From Kushneria phosphatilytica (lineage in GTDB: Bacteria; Pseudomonadota; Gammaproteobacteria; Pseudomonadales; Halomonadaceae), in contig NZ_CP043420.1 of the NCBI RefSeq assembly GCF_008247605.1, positions 3,560,620-3,624,619 on the forward strand: a stretch of DNA of 64,000 nucleotides. Direction: 5' to 3'. Shown here one piece after another: positions 7,730-16,613 of the stretch (positions within the stretch are counted from its first letter, which is position 1; every line of letters starts with the position of its first letter). The notes beneath the pieces are model-generated. The model had not been told where the DNA came from, did not search any database, and saw nothing but the letters and a program-made list of their open reading frames with translations. The translations under genes and the position numbers were made by a program.

Positions 7730-9793
7730 ATGAACCGTCATCCTGTTCGCTGGCTCTTCGGTTGCCTGCTGGGCATCCCGGCCTCGCTGCTGGGTCTGGC
7801 AGTGGCGGTGCTCGTGACGCTGTCGCTGATTCCACTGAACTGGCTGCGCCCCGTGATCGATGAACAGGTATCCCGGGCACTGCAACGTCCCTTTGCCATT
7901 CGCGGCACGCTGCAACTGGACTGGCAGTCGCTGCCCGGTCACGTCTTGCCCTTGCCTGCTTTACGTGCCGGTGATCTGATACTGGGCAACCCCCGGGATT
8001 TTCAATCACCCACCGGTAAAGCCGCGCCGATGGTGCAACTGGCCAGCGTGGAAGCCGGCATCGCGCTGCCAGCGTTATTGTATCGCCGGATCAATATTCC
8101 GCGCGTTACCCTGACGCAGCCACAGGCTGAACTGATTCGCCTGGCCGACGGGCGCAACAACTGGACCTTCAGTTTCGGCGACAACGACGCCTCGAAGGCA
8201 AGTGATTCGGAAAGCGACTCAGGCTGGACGGTGGCAATCGACGATATCGTCTTTGATCAAAGCCGGGTGGTTTATCGTGATGCCGTACTTGATGCCGATA
8301 TCACCGTTACCCTGGACCCACTCGGCCAACCGGTACCCTACGCCGAAATTGTCGGCCAGGCTCGGGAAGACCGGGATGCCAGAGGCCCGGCGGACTACCG
8401 CTTTGGCTGGCAGGTCGAAGGACGCTACAAGGGAGAGCCGCTTGAAGGCAGTGGCCGAATCGGCGGCATGCTCTCATTGCGCCAGGGGCAACAGCCCTTT
8501 CCGCTGCAGGTTGATCTGCGCAGCGGCGAAACGCACATCAAGGTAACAGGAACGCTGACCGATCCGCTGAATCTCGGCGCACTCGATCTGCATCTCGCGC
8601 TCGAAGGGCGCAGTCTGGGCAACCTCTATGCGCTGACCGGCGTGGTATTGCCGGATACCCCACCCTATGCGACCAACGGCCATCTGGTCGCGCGTCTTCG
8701 GCGCCCTGAAGGCAGCCTGTTCGAATATCAGGAGTTCAAGGCCACTATCGGTGGCAGTGATCTGAGCGGCACCCTCACCTATACCGATCGCAAACCCCGT
8801 CCCATTCTTCGCGGCACCCTCGACGCTCGTCGCCTGCGTATGGTCGATCTGGGCCCGCTGATCGGTAGCGATGATGATCGCACCGCCTCTACGGATGACG
8901 CCCCGCGCCAGCCACCAGGGAAGGTACTGCCCGTCTCGGAATTTCGTACCGACCGCTGGAATCGCATGGATGCCGATGTTCGCTTTCGTGCTGCCCGAAT
9001 CGAACACGGTGCAGCCCTGCCATTGAGCGATCTCGACACACATATTGTGCTCGACAACGGCGAACTTCTGCTCGACCCGCTGCACTTCAGCATGGCCGGT
9101 GGCGCGCTCAATACGACCCTGCGCCTGAATGGCAATCGCTCACCCATGCAGGCTCGTATCGACATGCATGCCCGCCGGCTGCAGCTGAAGCAGCTGATCC
9201 CCGCCCCCGGCGACATGCAGGACGCACTGGGCCAGCTCAATGGCGATGCCACCCTCACCGGACATGGCAACTCGGTCGCTGCCCTGCTGGGCTCAGGCAG
9301 CGGCGAAGTGAAGATGCTGATCGATAACGGTCTGATCAGCCGCAATCTGATGGAGCTGGCCGGACTCAACGTGGGCAATTACGTGGTTGGCAAACTGTTT
9401 GGCGATGAGCAGGTGCGGATTCACTGTGCCGCCGCCGATCTGATATTTCGCAACGGTCTGATGCGGCCGAAACTGTTCTTCATCGACACCGAGAACGCCA
9501 CTGTCGATATTGATGGTGCCATTGATTTCGGCAGCGAACGCATGGATCTGACCATCGATCCACAGGGCAAGGGGCTGCGCATCCTTACCCTGCACTCGCC
9601 CCTTTATGTCAGCGGCACCTTCAAGAATCCTGCCCCGGGGGTAAAGGCCGGCCCCCTGGCAGCGCGTGCCGCCGCTGCCGTGGCACTGGGGGCCATTGCG
9701 CCACCTGCCGCCCTGCTGGCCCTGATTTCACCCAACAGCGGTCAGGAACAGCAATGCAGCGCACTGCTTCAAAAGCGCACAACATCGCAGTAA
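7730..9793 (+). CDS. AsmA-family protein
   Basis: 687-aa inner-membrane-anchored periplasmic protein of the AsmA family; members span the envelope and are linked to lipid transport to the outer membrane. An N-terminal signal-anchor (VRWLFGCLLGIPASLLGLAV) is followed by a long beta-rich region. IPRVTLTQPQAELIRLADGRNNWTF (about 118-142) is typical of the AsmA N-terminal domain. The C-terminal AsmA_2-like part contains LNGDATLTGHGNSVAALLGS and the phrase ISRNLMELAGLNVGNYVVGK. CACGGAG sits 8 nt before the ATG. It ends 3 nt before the convergent codB-like gene, with no terminator visible between them. Confidence 0.85.
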   Translation: MNRHPVRWLFGCLLGIPASLLGLAVAVLVTLSLIPLNWLRPVIDEQVSRALQRPFAIRGTLQLDWQSLPGHVLPLPALRAGDLILGNPRDFQSPTGKAAPMVQLASVEAGIALPALLYRRINIPRVTLTQPQAELIRLADGRNNWTFSFGDNDASKASDSESDSGWTVAIDDIVFDQSRVVYRDAVLDADITVTLDPLGQPVPYAEIVGQAREDRDARGPADYRFGWQVEGRYKGEPLEGSGRIGGMLSLRQGQQPFPLQVDLRSGETHIKVTGTLTDPLNLGALDLHLALEGRSLGNLYALTGVVLPDTPPYATNGHLVARLRRPEGSLFEYQEFKATIGGSDLSGTLTYTDRKPRPILRGTLDARRLRMVDLGPLIGSDDDRTASTDDAPRQPPGKVLPVSEFRTDRWNRMDADVRFRAARIEHGAALPLSDLDTHIVLDNGELLLDPLHFSMAGGALNTTLRLNGNRSPMQARIDMHARRLQLKQLIPAPGDMQDALGQLNGDATLTGHGNSVAALLGSGSGEVKMLIDNGLISRNLMELAGLNVGNYVVGKLFGDEQVRIHCAAADLIFRNGLMRPKLFFIDTENATVDIDGAIDFGSERMDLTIDPQGKGLRILTLHSPLYVSGTFKNPAPGVKAGPLAARAAAAVALGAIAPPAALLALISPNSGQEQQCSALLQKRTTSQ

Positions 9794-9796
9794 TCG

Positions 9797-11059
9797 TCAG
9801 GACACAATCGCTCGCTGCGGTATCGTCATCAGTCGATTGCACAACGGGGTCAGCACGAAAGCCAGCAGCAATCCTGTCAGGGGCGGTACCCAGGGTGAGT
9901 ACCAGGCCCCCAGGGTCGCCAGCACATAGGCCACGATGCTCGGCCAGTGCACGGCCGGCAGCGTGGCACTCTCAAGCGCCGGATAGCGGCTGCGATACCT
10001 GAAGAGATAATCACCGATAATCACACCGCCCAACGGCGGAATGCAGGTACCCAGCGCCACCAGAAAGGGCACCAGCAACTGATCCATCCCGGCCAGTGCC
10101 AGCAGGGTACCGACGGCAGCACCGGCCAGCGTTACCTGCCCCCGCCGGCGGGTACGCAGCAGATTGCAGCCGGCAGCGGCAAAGTTGTAGATGGTGTTGT
10201 CCTGGGTGGTCCACAGGTTGAGAAACAGCATGATCAGACCGAACAGCGTCAGCCCCTGCAGTATCAGCACTTCCACGATATCGGGCTGCTGATAGACAAA
10301 GGCCCCCATGGCACCGATCAATACCATCAGCCCGTTGCCGATGAAAAACGCCAGCAGGGTCGCGGTGACGGCCTGAGCCGGGGTGCGAGCAAAACGACTC
10401 CAGTTGCTCGCCTGGGTAGCGCCTGACACAAAGGTACCGAAAATGATGGTAATACCTGCTGTCCAGCCCAGCGAACTCTCGGCCGTTCGACTGGTCAGCC
10501 CGGAAAGGCCACCCGCATCCTGCCAGGCAAGCACCATGCTGATCACGATGAGCACCGTCATCGCTGGCACCGCCAGCTGCGACAGACGCGCCAGCCCTCG
10601 GTAACCAACGAAGGCGGTCAGACAGAAGCCGAAACCGAACAGCACCATCAGTACAGGCGCCAACCCGTCCGGCAGGGAGAAGGTACCCACCAGTACATGA
10701 GCGATGGTGGCCACGCCCCAGGCATACCAGCCCACCTGAGTGATCCCCAATAGCAGATCGGAGAGCGCACTCCCCCGGTTTCCCAGCGCAAAGCGCGCCA
10801 TCAGCGCTGTATTTAACCCGGAACGCGCCGCCATCCAGGCAATGATGGCAGCATAAGCCCCCAGCAGCAGGTTGCCGATGACAATCAACAGCAGCAGCTC
10901 ACCAAAGCCGAAGGCTTCGCCGATTCGACCTCCGGCAAACATGGTAGCGGTAAAGAAGGTGAATCCCAGCAGCAGCAATGCCAGTGAACCGAACGGCTTG
11001 CGCGCGGTCGCGGGTACTTCACTCAGAGGATGATCGTCATCAACGTGGGGTAATGCCAT
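9797..11059 (-). CDS. codB: CodB-like cytosine/purine permease (NCS1)
   Basis: Nucleobase:cation symporter of the NCS1 family, 420 aa with about 12 membrane helices. It aligns along its length with E. coli CodB: LLLLGFTFFTATMFAGGRIG in helix 1, ARFALGNRGSALSDLLLGITQVGWYAWGVA, a later NLWTTQDNTIYNFA, and PPLGGVIIGDYLF. No codA-like deaminase is adjacent, so the substrate (cytosine, another pyrimidine or a purine) is open. The leader contains a 13-bp inverted repeat at 11163-11211, possibly regulatory. Confidence 0.85.
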   Translation of the reverse strand: MALPHVDDDHPLSEVPATARKPFGSLALLLLGFTFFTATMFAGGRIGEAFGFGELLLLIVIGNLLLGAYAAIIAWMAARSGLNTALMARFALGNRGSALSDLLLGITQVGWYAWGVATIAHVLVGTFSLPDGLAPVLMVLFGFGFCLTAFVGYRGLARLSQLAVPAMTVLIVISMVLAWQDAGGLSGLTSRTAESSLGWTAGITIIFGTFVSGATQASNWSRFARTPAQAVTATLLAFFIGNGLMVLIGAMGAFVYQQPDIVEVLILQGLTLFGLIMLFLNLWTTQDNTIYNFAAAGCNLLRTRRRGQVTLAGAAVGTLLALAGMDQLLVPFLVALGTCIPPLGGVIIGDYLFRYRSRYPALESATLPAVHWPSIVAYVLATLGAWYSPWVPPLTGLLLAFVLTPLCNRLMTIPQRAIVS

Positions 11060-11162
11060 GGCGGTCTCTCCGGTCAGGGGCTATGGCAGTACAGGCAAAT
11101 GCCATGCCAGTCACGTCCGGACCTGATTCGCGTGACGCGGCATGGCCATGCGAACACACCCA

Positions 11163-11211
11163 TGCACCATGATGGATCGACACCCCTCCAACAAGGCGCC
11201 ATCATGGTGCA
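11163..11211. repeat. 13-bp perfect inverted repeat in the codB leader
   Basis: TGCACCATGATGG (11163-11175) and CCATCATGGTGCA (11199-11211) are exact reverse complements with a 23-nt spacer. They lie 104-152 nt upstream of the codB-like start and downstream of the glmS terminator hairpin. This could be a two-half-site operator or a leader stem-loop. No known riboswitch core is visible. Confidence 0.6.
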
Positions 11212-11229
11212 CGCCCTGACGGCAAGAAC

Positions 11230-11258
11230 CTCCCGGCACCGCATGCCGGTGCCGGGAG
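11230..11258 (-). terminator. Probable glmS terminator hairpin
   Basis: A perfect 12-bp stem (CTCCCGGCACCG / CGGTGCCGGGAG) with a 5-nt loop starts 7 nt past the glmS stop. On the minus strand the hairpin is followed by a weak GTTCTTG tract rather than a full T-run, so efficiency is uncertain. Confidence 0.65.
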
Positions 11259-11264
11259 AGAGAC

Positions 11265-13103
11265 TTACTCTACGGTCACACTCTTGGCGAGATTGCGTGG
11301 CTGATCGACGTCCGTGCCCTTGAGCACGGCAACATGATAGGCCAGCAACTGCAGCGGCAGGGTAAACAGCAGCGGCGCGATGACCTCATCGACCTCTGGC
11401 AGACGCAGCACATGTACGCCATCGCCTTCGCTGATCGAAACATTCTCGCCGGCAAAGACAAAGAGCTCACCACCGCGAGCGCGCACTTCCTGCAGGTTGG
11501 ACTTGAGCTTCTCCACCAATTCATCGTTGGGTGCTACTGCGATGACCGGCATGTCGCTATCGACCAATGCCAGCGGGCCGTGTTTGAGCTCCCCGGCAGG
11601 ATAGGCCTCGGCATGGATATAGGAGATTTCCTTGAGCTTGAGCGCACCCTCCAGCGCGATCGGAAACATCGGTCCACGACCGAGAAAGAGTGCATGATGC
11701 TTTTCGGCGAAGGCCGAGGAGAGTCGCTCGATATCCCCATCCAGTGCCAGTCCCTGATTGATCAGCTGCGGCAGCTGACGCAGGGCACCCACCAGGCGAG
11801 CCTGCAACGCATCATCACCGGAGCGGGCATAACGCAGTGCCAGCGTCAGCATCAGCAGTGATACCAGTTGGGTCGTGAAGGCCTTGGTCGAGGCCACCCC
11901 GATTTCCGGACCGGCGTGGGTCATCAGACTGAGATCGGACTCGCGCACCATAGAGCTGCCCGGCACATTGCAGATGGCCAGGCTGGCCAGGTAGCCGCCA
12001 TGGGACTGGGCATGACGCAGTGCGGCCAGCGTATCGGCGGTCTCACCGGACTGGGAGAGCGTCACAAACAGGGTGTTGTCGGGCACCACACCATCGCGAT
12101 AACGATACTCCGAGGCCACTTCGACCTGAGTCGGCACACCCGCCATTTTTTCGATCCAGTAGCGCGCTACCATCCCGGCGTGGTAACTGGTACCGCAGGC
12201 AACGATCTGGATATGGCGAACATCGCTCATAAGCGCATCCGAGCCGCTGCCGAAGATATTCGTCATGACATGGCCATCACCCAGCCGCCCTTCCAGCGTC
12301 TTGGCAATCACCTCGGACTGCTCATGAATCTCCTTGAGCATGAAGTGACGGTAGTTGCCACGGGAGATGGCGTTATCGCCATGCTCAAAGACTTCAATGC
12401 CCCGCTCGACCGGCTTGCCGTCCGCATCGAACACCTCGATGACCCCACCATCGGAGAGCTGGACCAGATCACCTTCGCTCAGATAGACGAATCGATCAGT
12501 GACCTGCAACAGCGCCAGCGGGTCGGAGGCAAGAAAGGCCTCCTCGATCCCGACCCCGACGATCAGCGGGCTGCCCTTGCGAGCTCCGACGAGTCGATCA
12601 GGCTGATCAGCATGGGCAACGGCCAGTGCATAGGCCCCTTCAAGCTGAGCGACGGCATCCTGAAGCGCGGTAAGCAGATCCCGGCTGCGATCGAATTCGC
12701 GTGCCAGCAGGTGCGCCACGACTTCGGTGTCGGTTTCGGACAGGAAAACATACCCCTCGCCTTCCAGTTCCCGGCGCAGGGATTCAAAGTTTTCGATGAT
12801 GCCGTTGTGTACCACCGCCAGACGATCGCCGGACTGATGCGGATGAGCATTCTCTTCGCTGGGACGGCCATGCGTTGCCCAGCGGGTATGAGCGATACCC
12901 GCCCGACCCCGCAGTGGTGATTGCTGCAGCTTTTTCTCGAGTTCCGCTACCTTGCCCAGTGCCCGCTGCCGCGACAAACCACCCTCTTCGCCGAGGATCG
13001 ACATGCCAGCACTGTCATAGCCGCGATACTCGAGCCGCTTGAGCCCTTCCAGCAGAATGTTCTGTACCTGCCGTCCGGCGACGGCGCCCACGATGCCACA
13101 CAT
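11265..13103 (-). CDS. glmS: Glucosamine-6-phosphate synthase GlmS
   Basis: Glutamine:fructose-6-phosphate aminotransferase, the first committed step to UDP-GlcNAc for peptidoglycan and LPS. 612 aa (E. coli 609). The start is ATG 13103, so that after Met removal the catalytic Cys1 of MCGIVGAVAG is exposed; the reading frame continues upstream but without homology. The N-terminal Ntn glutaminase domain has HTRWATHG and HNGIIENFE. Two SIS isomerase domains follow (ACGTSYHAG, TLSQSGETADTLAAL, GRGPMFPIALEGALKLKEIS). The C-terminus ends LAKSVTVE. It is 25 nt downstream of glmR, as in Pseudomonas. Confidence 0.97.
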   Translation of the reverse strand: MCGIVGAVAGRQVQNILLEGLKRLEYRGYDSAGMSILGEEGGLSRQRALGKVAELEKKLQQSPLRGRAGIAHTRWATHGRPSEENAHPHQSGDRLAVVHNGIIENFESLRRELEGEGYVFLSETDTEVVAHLLAREFDRSRDLLTALQDAVAQLEGAYALAVAHADQPDRLVGARKGSPLIVGVGIEEAFLASDPLALLQVTDRFVYLSEGDLVQLSDGGVIEVFDADGKPVERGIEVFEHGDNAISRGNYRHFMLKEIHEQSEVIAKTLEGRLGDGHVMTNIFGSGSDALMSDVRHIQIVACGTSYHAGMVARYWIEKMAGVPTQVEVASEYRYRDGVVPDNTLFVTLSQSGETADTLAALRHAQSHGGYLASLAICNVPGSSMVRESDLSLMTHAGPEIGVASTKAFTTQLVSLLMLTLALRYARSGDDALQARLVGALRQLPQLINQGLALDGDIERLSSAFAEKHHALFLGRGPMFPIALEGALKLKEISYIHAEAYPAGELKHGPLALVDSDMPVIAVAPNDELVEKLKSNLQEVRARGGELFVFAGENVSISEGDGVHVLRLPEVDEVIAPLLFTLPLQLLAYHVAVLKGTDVDQPRNLAKSVTVE

Positions 13104-13128
13104 ATGAGGCTCTCCATGAAAGTTTCGG

Positions 13129-13917
13129 TTATCCGGTGGCTGCTGCATCCGCCACGATGTCACGCTCGACCCGTTTAACCCGGATGCCGTGAGCTTCAAT
13201 GCTCCGGCAATGGGCATCGTCAAGCCGATCATCGGTAATCAGCATGTCGATCGCCGACCACGGCAGTTCGAGATTGGGAATACGCCGACCAAACTTGTCG
13301 GACTCGACCAGCACAATCACTTCACGTGCCACTTCAGCCATCACCCGGGACAGCCCCAGCAGTTCGTTGAAAGTGGTCGTGCCTCGCGCGATATCGATGC
13401 CATCGGCGCCAATGAACAACTGATCAAAGTCATAGGCCCGCAGCACGCTTTCCGCCACCTGTCCCTGAAAGGAAGCCGAATGAGGGTCCCAGGTCCCGCC
13501 GGTCATCAGCAGTGTCGGCGGTCGTTCCAGTTCATGCAGCGCACCGGCCACACCCAGCGAATTGGTCATCACCACCAGTCCTTCAAAGCGTGACAGCTCC
13601 GGAATCAGTGCGCCGGTAGTACTGCCGCTGTCGATGATCAACCGGCCATGCGGCCTGATACATTCGCTGGCCGCTCGGGCGATGGCCCGCTTGGCACGCG
13701 AGGGACGGCTCGGACTATCGGCTTCCTGCGGAATCAGTGTTGCCCCGCCATAGCGACGCATCAGTCTTCCCTCGCCCTCCAGCACGGCAAGATCCTTGCG
13801 GATGGTCACCGTGGAAGTTGCGAAGTGCCGTGCCAGTGCATCGACGCTGATCTCGCCCTGATGAGCAAGGCGCTCGACAATGGCATCACGACGCGTGGAG
13901 GCAGTGTGCTTCGACAT
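13129..13917 (-). CDS. glmR: GlmR-like DeoR-family regulator
   Basis: 262-aa DeoR-family repressor. An N-terminal winged helix (ISVDALARHFATSTVTIRKD, about residues 19-38) is followed by the family GRLMRRYGGA. The C-terminal sugar-phosphate sensor domain has DSGSTTGALIPEL and LFIGADGID. Its position directly before glmS and close to glmU matches glmR of pseudomonads, which controls amino-sugar synthesis; the assignment to GlmR is therefore by context. Likely autoregulated: TTTCGTTT-type repeats lie 34-60 nt upstream of its start. Confidence 0.82.
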   Translation of the reverse strand: MSKHTASTRRDAIVERLAHQGEISVDALARHFATSTVTIRKDLAVLEGEGRLMRRYGGATLIPQEADSPSRPSRAKRAIARAASECIRPHGRLIIDSGSTTGALIPELSRFEGLVVMTNSLGVAGALHELERPPTLLMTGGTWDPHSASFQGQVAESVLRAYDFDQLFIGADGIDIARGTTTFNELLGLSRVMAEVAREVIVLVESDKFGRRIPNLELPWSAIDMLITDDRLDDAHCRSIEAHGIRVKRVERDIVADAAATG

Positions 13918-13950
13918 GGGGGGCGTTATCGACTCATCATCATTTTAATG

Positions 13951-13977
13951 TTTCGTTTTCACCTTTCGTTTCGAAAG
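13951..13977. promoter_or_regulatory. Putative DeoR-type operator of glmR-glmS
   Basis: TTTCGTTTTC (13951-13960) is followed by CTTTCGTTTCGAAAG (13963-13977), which itself carries CTTTCG/CGAAAG inverted arms. Repeated TTTCGTTT is the known signature of AgaR/DeoR-type operators. It lies between the predicted -10 box and the glmR start, so binding could block transcription. Confidence 0.55.
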
Positions 13978-13991
13978 ATTCAAGGCTTCGC

Positions 13992-14020
13992 ATCAAAACC
14001 CATACAACTAAAGTCGTCAA
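13992..14020 (-). promoter_or_regulatory. Putative sigma70 promoter of glmR-glmS
   Basis: On the minus strand TTGACG (14015-14020) and TTTGAT (13992-13997) are separated by exactly 17 nt, 75 nt upstream of the glmR start and just before the TTTCGTTT operator repeats. The -35 match is 5/6 and the -10 match 4/6. Confidence 0.5.
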
Positions 14021-14053
14021 CTCCCATGCCCACTTCGGCATAGTGACCATGCG

Positions 14054-14090
14054 TAAAAACAGTACCGCCCATCCCGAACGGGATGGGCGG
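14054..14090 (-). terminator. glmU Rho-independent terminator
   Basis: On the minus strand a perfect stem CCGCCCATCCCG / CGGGATGGGCGG with a 2-nt loop (so probably an effective 4-nt loop) is followed by TACTGTTTTTAC. It lies 18 nt after the glmU stop. Confidence 0.85.
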
Positions 14091-14108
14091 CAGCGAGACG
14101 AGCCTGGT

Positions 14109-15467
14109 TCAGCGACGATGCGGAGGCACCCAGTCGGACTTCTGAGTCTGACGGGATCGACCAATGGCAAGGCTGTCATCATCCACCGTATCGGTGATGG
14201 TCGAGCCAGCCGCGATGGTAGCACCACGACCAATTCGCAGAGGCGCCACCAGCGCGCTGTTGGAGCCGACAAACACGCCGTCACCGATCTCGGTGCGATG
14301 CTTGCTGACGCCATCATAGTTACAGGTGATGGTACCGGCGCCAATGTTGACGTCGCGACCCAGTTCACTGTCGCCGATATAGCTGAGATGATTGATCTTG
14401 CTGCCCTCGCCGATCCGGGCATTCTTGGTTTCGACGAAGTTACCGATTCGGGCGCCACGTGCCAGGCGCGTGCCAGGGCGTAGCCGGGCAAAAGGACCAA
14501 TCTGTCCGGCTCCGGCGATTTCGGCCCCTTCGATCAGGGTGTGCGCCTCGATGGTGGTATCCTCACCAATATGGGCATCGCGAATCACGCTATAAGCGCC
14601 CACTACCACACCATCGGCCAGCGAAACGGTGCCTTCGAAGACACAACCGACATCAATGAAGACGTCGCGGCCGACACTCAGTTCACCCCGGACCTCGATT
14701 CTGCCGGGATCGGCCAGAGTCGCGCCTTCGCGCATCAGCCGCTGCGCCTGATGGTGCTGATGAATACGCTCCAGCGCCGAAAGCTGGACCCGATCGTTGA
14801 CGCCCTGCACCTCATAGTGGCCGTGCGGTTCCCGGGTCAGTACCTCGACCTCTTCAGCCGCCGCCATGGCAATGATATCGGTGAGATAGTATTCGCCCTG
14901 GGCATTGTCGCTGGAAAGCTGCGGCAGCCAGCGCTTGAGGTGGGCCCCGGTAGCCGCAAGGATACCGGTATTGCACTCCTGGATGCGCTTTTGCGCTTCA
15001 CTGGCATCCTTTTCCTCGACGATGGCCGTCGCCCGACCCTGCTCATCGCGCACGATGCGCCCGTAGCCGTGCGGATGCGCCATGCGCACTGTCAGCAGTG
15101 CCATGTGGTGCGCGTCGACGCCCTCCATCAGGGCAGCCAGCGTATCCGGCTGAATCAATGGCACATCGCCGTAGAGCACAAGTACCGGCCCATCGCCGAG
15201 CGCATCGAGGGTACGGGCAACCGCATCACCGGTACCACGCTGCTCTTCCTGCATCACGAAGTTGGCCGATACATCCGACAGCGATTCACGGACCCGGTCG
15301 GCACCATGACCCACCACCACATGCAGTCGGGCTTCCTCCAGACTTTCGGCCGCCTCGATCACATGGCGCACCATGGGCTTACCGGCGATGGGGTGCAGGA
15401 CCTTGGGCAGCCGGGAGCGCATACGGCTTCCCTGACCGGCTGCCAGTATCACGACGTCAGTGCTCAT
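14109..15467 (-). CDS. glmU: Bifunctional GlmU (acetyltransferase/uridyltransferase)
   Basis: Makes UDP-GlcNAc from glucosamine-1-phosphate, acetyl-CoA and UTP in the cytoplasm. 452 aa. The N-terminal pyrophosphorylase domain opens with VVILAAGQGSRMRSRLPKVL, followed by GDVPLI and VQGVNDRVQLS. The C-terminal half is a left-handed beta-helix of hexapeptide repeats with RIGNFVETKNARIGEGSKIN and ITCNYDG. I chose the ATG at 15467, directly before the conserved domain; GGAGAG lies slightly farther than usual (about 11 nt). It lies between the AEC transporter gene and its own terminator. Confidence 0.96.
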   Translation of the reverse strand: MSTDVVILAAGQGSRMRSRLPKVLHPIAGKPMVRHVIEAAESLEEARLHVVVGHGADRVRESLSDVSANFVMQEEQRGTGDAVARTLDALGDGPVLVLYGDVPLIQPDTLAALMEGVDAHHMALLTVRMAHPHGYGRIVRDEQGRATAIVEEKDASEAQKRIQECNTGILAATGAHLKRWLPQLSSDNAQGEYYLTDIIAMAAAEEVEVLTREPHGHYEVQGVNDRVQLSALERIHQHHQAQRLMREGATLADPGRIEVRGELSVGRDVFIDVGCVFEGTVSLADGVVVGAYSVIRDAHIGEDTTIEAHTLIEGAEIAGAGQIGPFARLRPGTRLARGARIGNFVETKNARIGEGSKINHLSYIGDSELGRDVNIGAGTITCNYDGVSKHRTEIGDGVFVGSNSALVAPLRIGRGATIAAGSTITDTVDDDSLAIGRSRQTQKSDWVPPHRR

Positions 15468-15587
15468 CGAAGCGCACTCTCCTTGATTCATGAAATCCCT
15501 GGTCAGGGTGACCAAAGCCACCCTGGTGACTGCTCAGAGTGTAACAGGCCACCCGCGACAACACTGTTTCACTACGTGCACGCCGTT

Positions 15588-16496
15588 TCAGAGCGTCAAC
15601 ATCACCAGCATCAATGGCAGGGTCAGTACCGAGAGCAGCGTCTGCAGGGTAATCAGTCCAGCCATCAGCTCGGCATCGCCGCCCAGCTGACGAGTAAGTA
15701 CATAGGCCGTAGGAGCCGTAGGCAGGGCAAAGAAGAGCACCAGCAGTCCGGTCATTGAAGCCGGCAAGGCCAGCAGCCGGGCAATCGCCAGCGCCAGCAG
15801 TGGCATCGCCAGCAACCTGGCGGCACTGGCTAGCAGCAGCGTCAGCGAAGTCCCCCTCAGGGCCGAGGGTTTCAGGGCCGCCCCCACACACAACAGTCCC
15901 AGCGGCAGGCTGGCGCTCCCCAGCATTGACAACAGTCGATCACTGCCGGGAGGCAGGGGCAGATTGATCAGCGAGGCAGCAATACCCGCCAGACAGGCCA
16001 GAATCAATGGATTGGAGGCCAGCGGCCGCAGCAGCGCTCGCAGCGGCAGATGGCGTTCAGCACTCAGTGCCCAGACGGACAGCAGATTTACGCTCGGCAC
16101 CAGTAGTGCCAGCATCACGGCCGCCAGTGCCAGCGCATTGGCACTGCCCAGCGCGGCGACCAGCGCCAGGCCCAGATAGGTATTGAAACGCAGGGTGGAC
16201 TGGACAAATACACCGAAACGCGCAGCCGACCAGCCGGTCAGACGGCGCAGGCCGAGCAGGCCCAGCCAGCCAGCCCCCAGCCCCAGGGCCACACCCAGCG
16301 CCAGCTGACCCAGGGCGGGATCATCGAAAGGTGCTTTGGCCAGATGGTGAAACAGCAGTGCCGGAAACAGCAGAAAGTAGTTCAACCGCTCTGCGGCGCC
16401 CCAGAAGGCATCGCCGGGAAAGCCCGAGTAGCGTAGTCCGCCTCCCAAAAGCAGCAGCACAAACAGTGGCCATAATGCCGGCAGCAGTACGCTCAC
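15588..16496 (-). CDS. AEC-family transporter
   Basis: 302-aa auxin-efflux-carrier-family membrane protein with about ten helices (two five-helix halves). Visible features are an N-terminal LLPALWPLFVLLLLGGGLRY, LNYFLLFPALLFHHLAK, and a C-terminal PTAPTAYVLTRQLGGDAELM, the conserved family segment before the last helices. The substrate is unknown; bacterial relatives include malonate and lactate carriers. It sits between atpC and glmU, where Pseudomonas carries different genes, so it may be a lineage-specific insertion. Confidence 0.82.
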   Translation of the reverse strand: MSVLLPALWPLFVLLLLGGGLRYSGFPGDAFWGAAERLNYFLLFPALLFHHLAKAPFDDPALGQLALGVALGLGAGWLGLLGLRRLTGWSAARFGVFVQSTLRFNTYLGLALVAALGSANALALAAVMLALLVPSVNLLSVWALSAERHLPLRALLRPLASNPLILACLAGIAASLINLPLPPGSDRLLSMLGSASLPLGLLCVGAALKPSALRGTSLTLLLASAARLLAMPLLALAIARLLALPASMTGLLVLFFALPTAPTAYVLTRQLGGDAELMAGLITLQTLLSVLTLPLMLVMLTL

Positions 16497-16561
16497 GCCG
16501 ACCTCCCCTGCAGAACACGCCGTAACGAACTCCGGCCGGGCCGCCTGATGACTCTTCCGGC

Positions 16562-16590
16562 ATTAAAAGGGGCGACCCGAAGGTCGCCCC
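16562..16590 (-). terminator. ATP synthase operon terminator
   Basis: On the minus strand the 9-bp stem GGGGCGACC-TTCG-GGTCGCCCC carries a stable TTCG tetraloop and is followed by TTTTAATG, 24 nt past the atpC stop. A textbook intrinsic terminator ending the operon. Confidence 0.92.
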
Positions 16591-16613
16591 GACTATTACG
16601 CTTGCGGCGTCAC

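Noticed and set aside
11060-11264. Purine riboswitch in the codB-like leader
   Set aside because: Only the 13-bp inverted repeat is clear; the conserved loop sequences of purine aptamers are absent.
14541-15758. 405-codon open frame on the plus strand
   Set aside because: Antisense of glmU; no recognisable protein.
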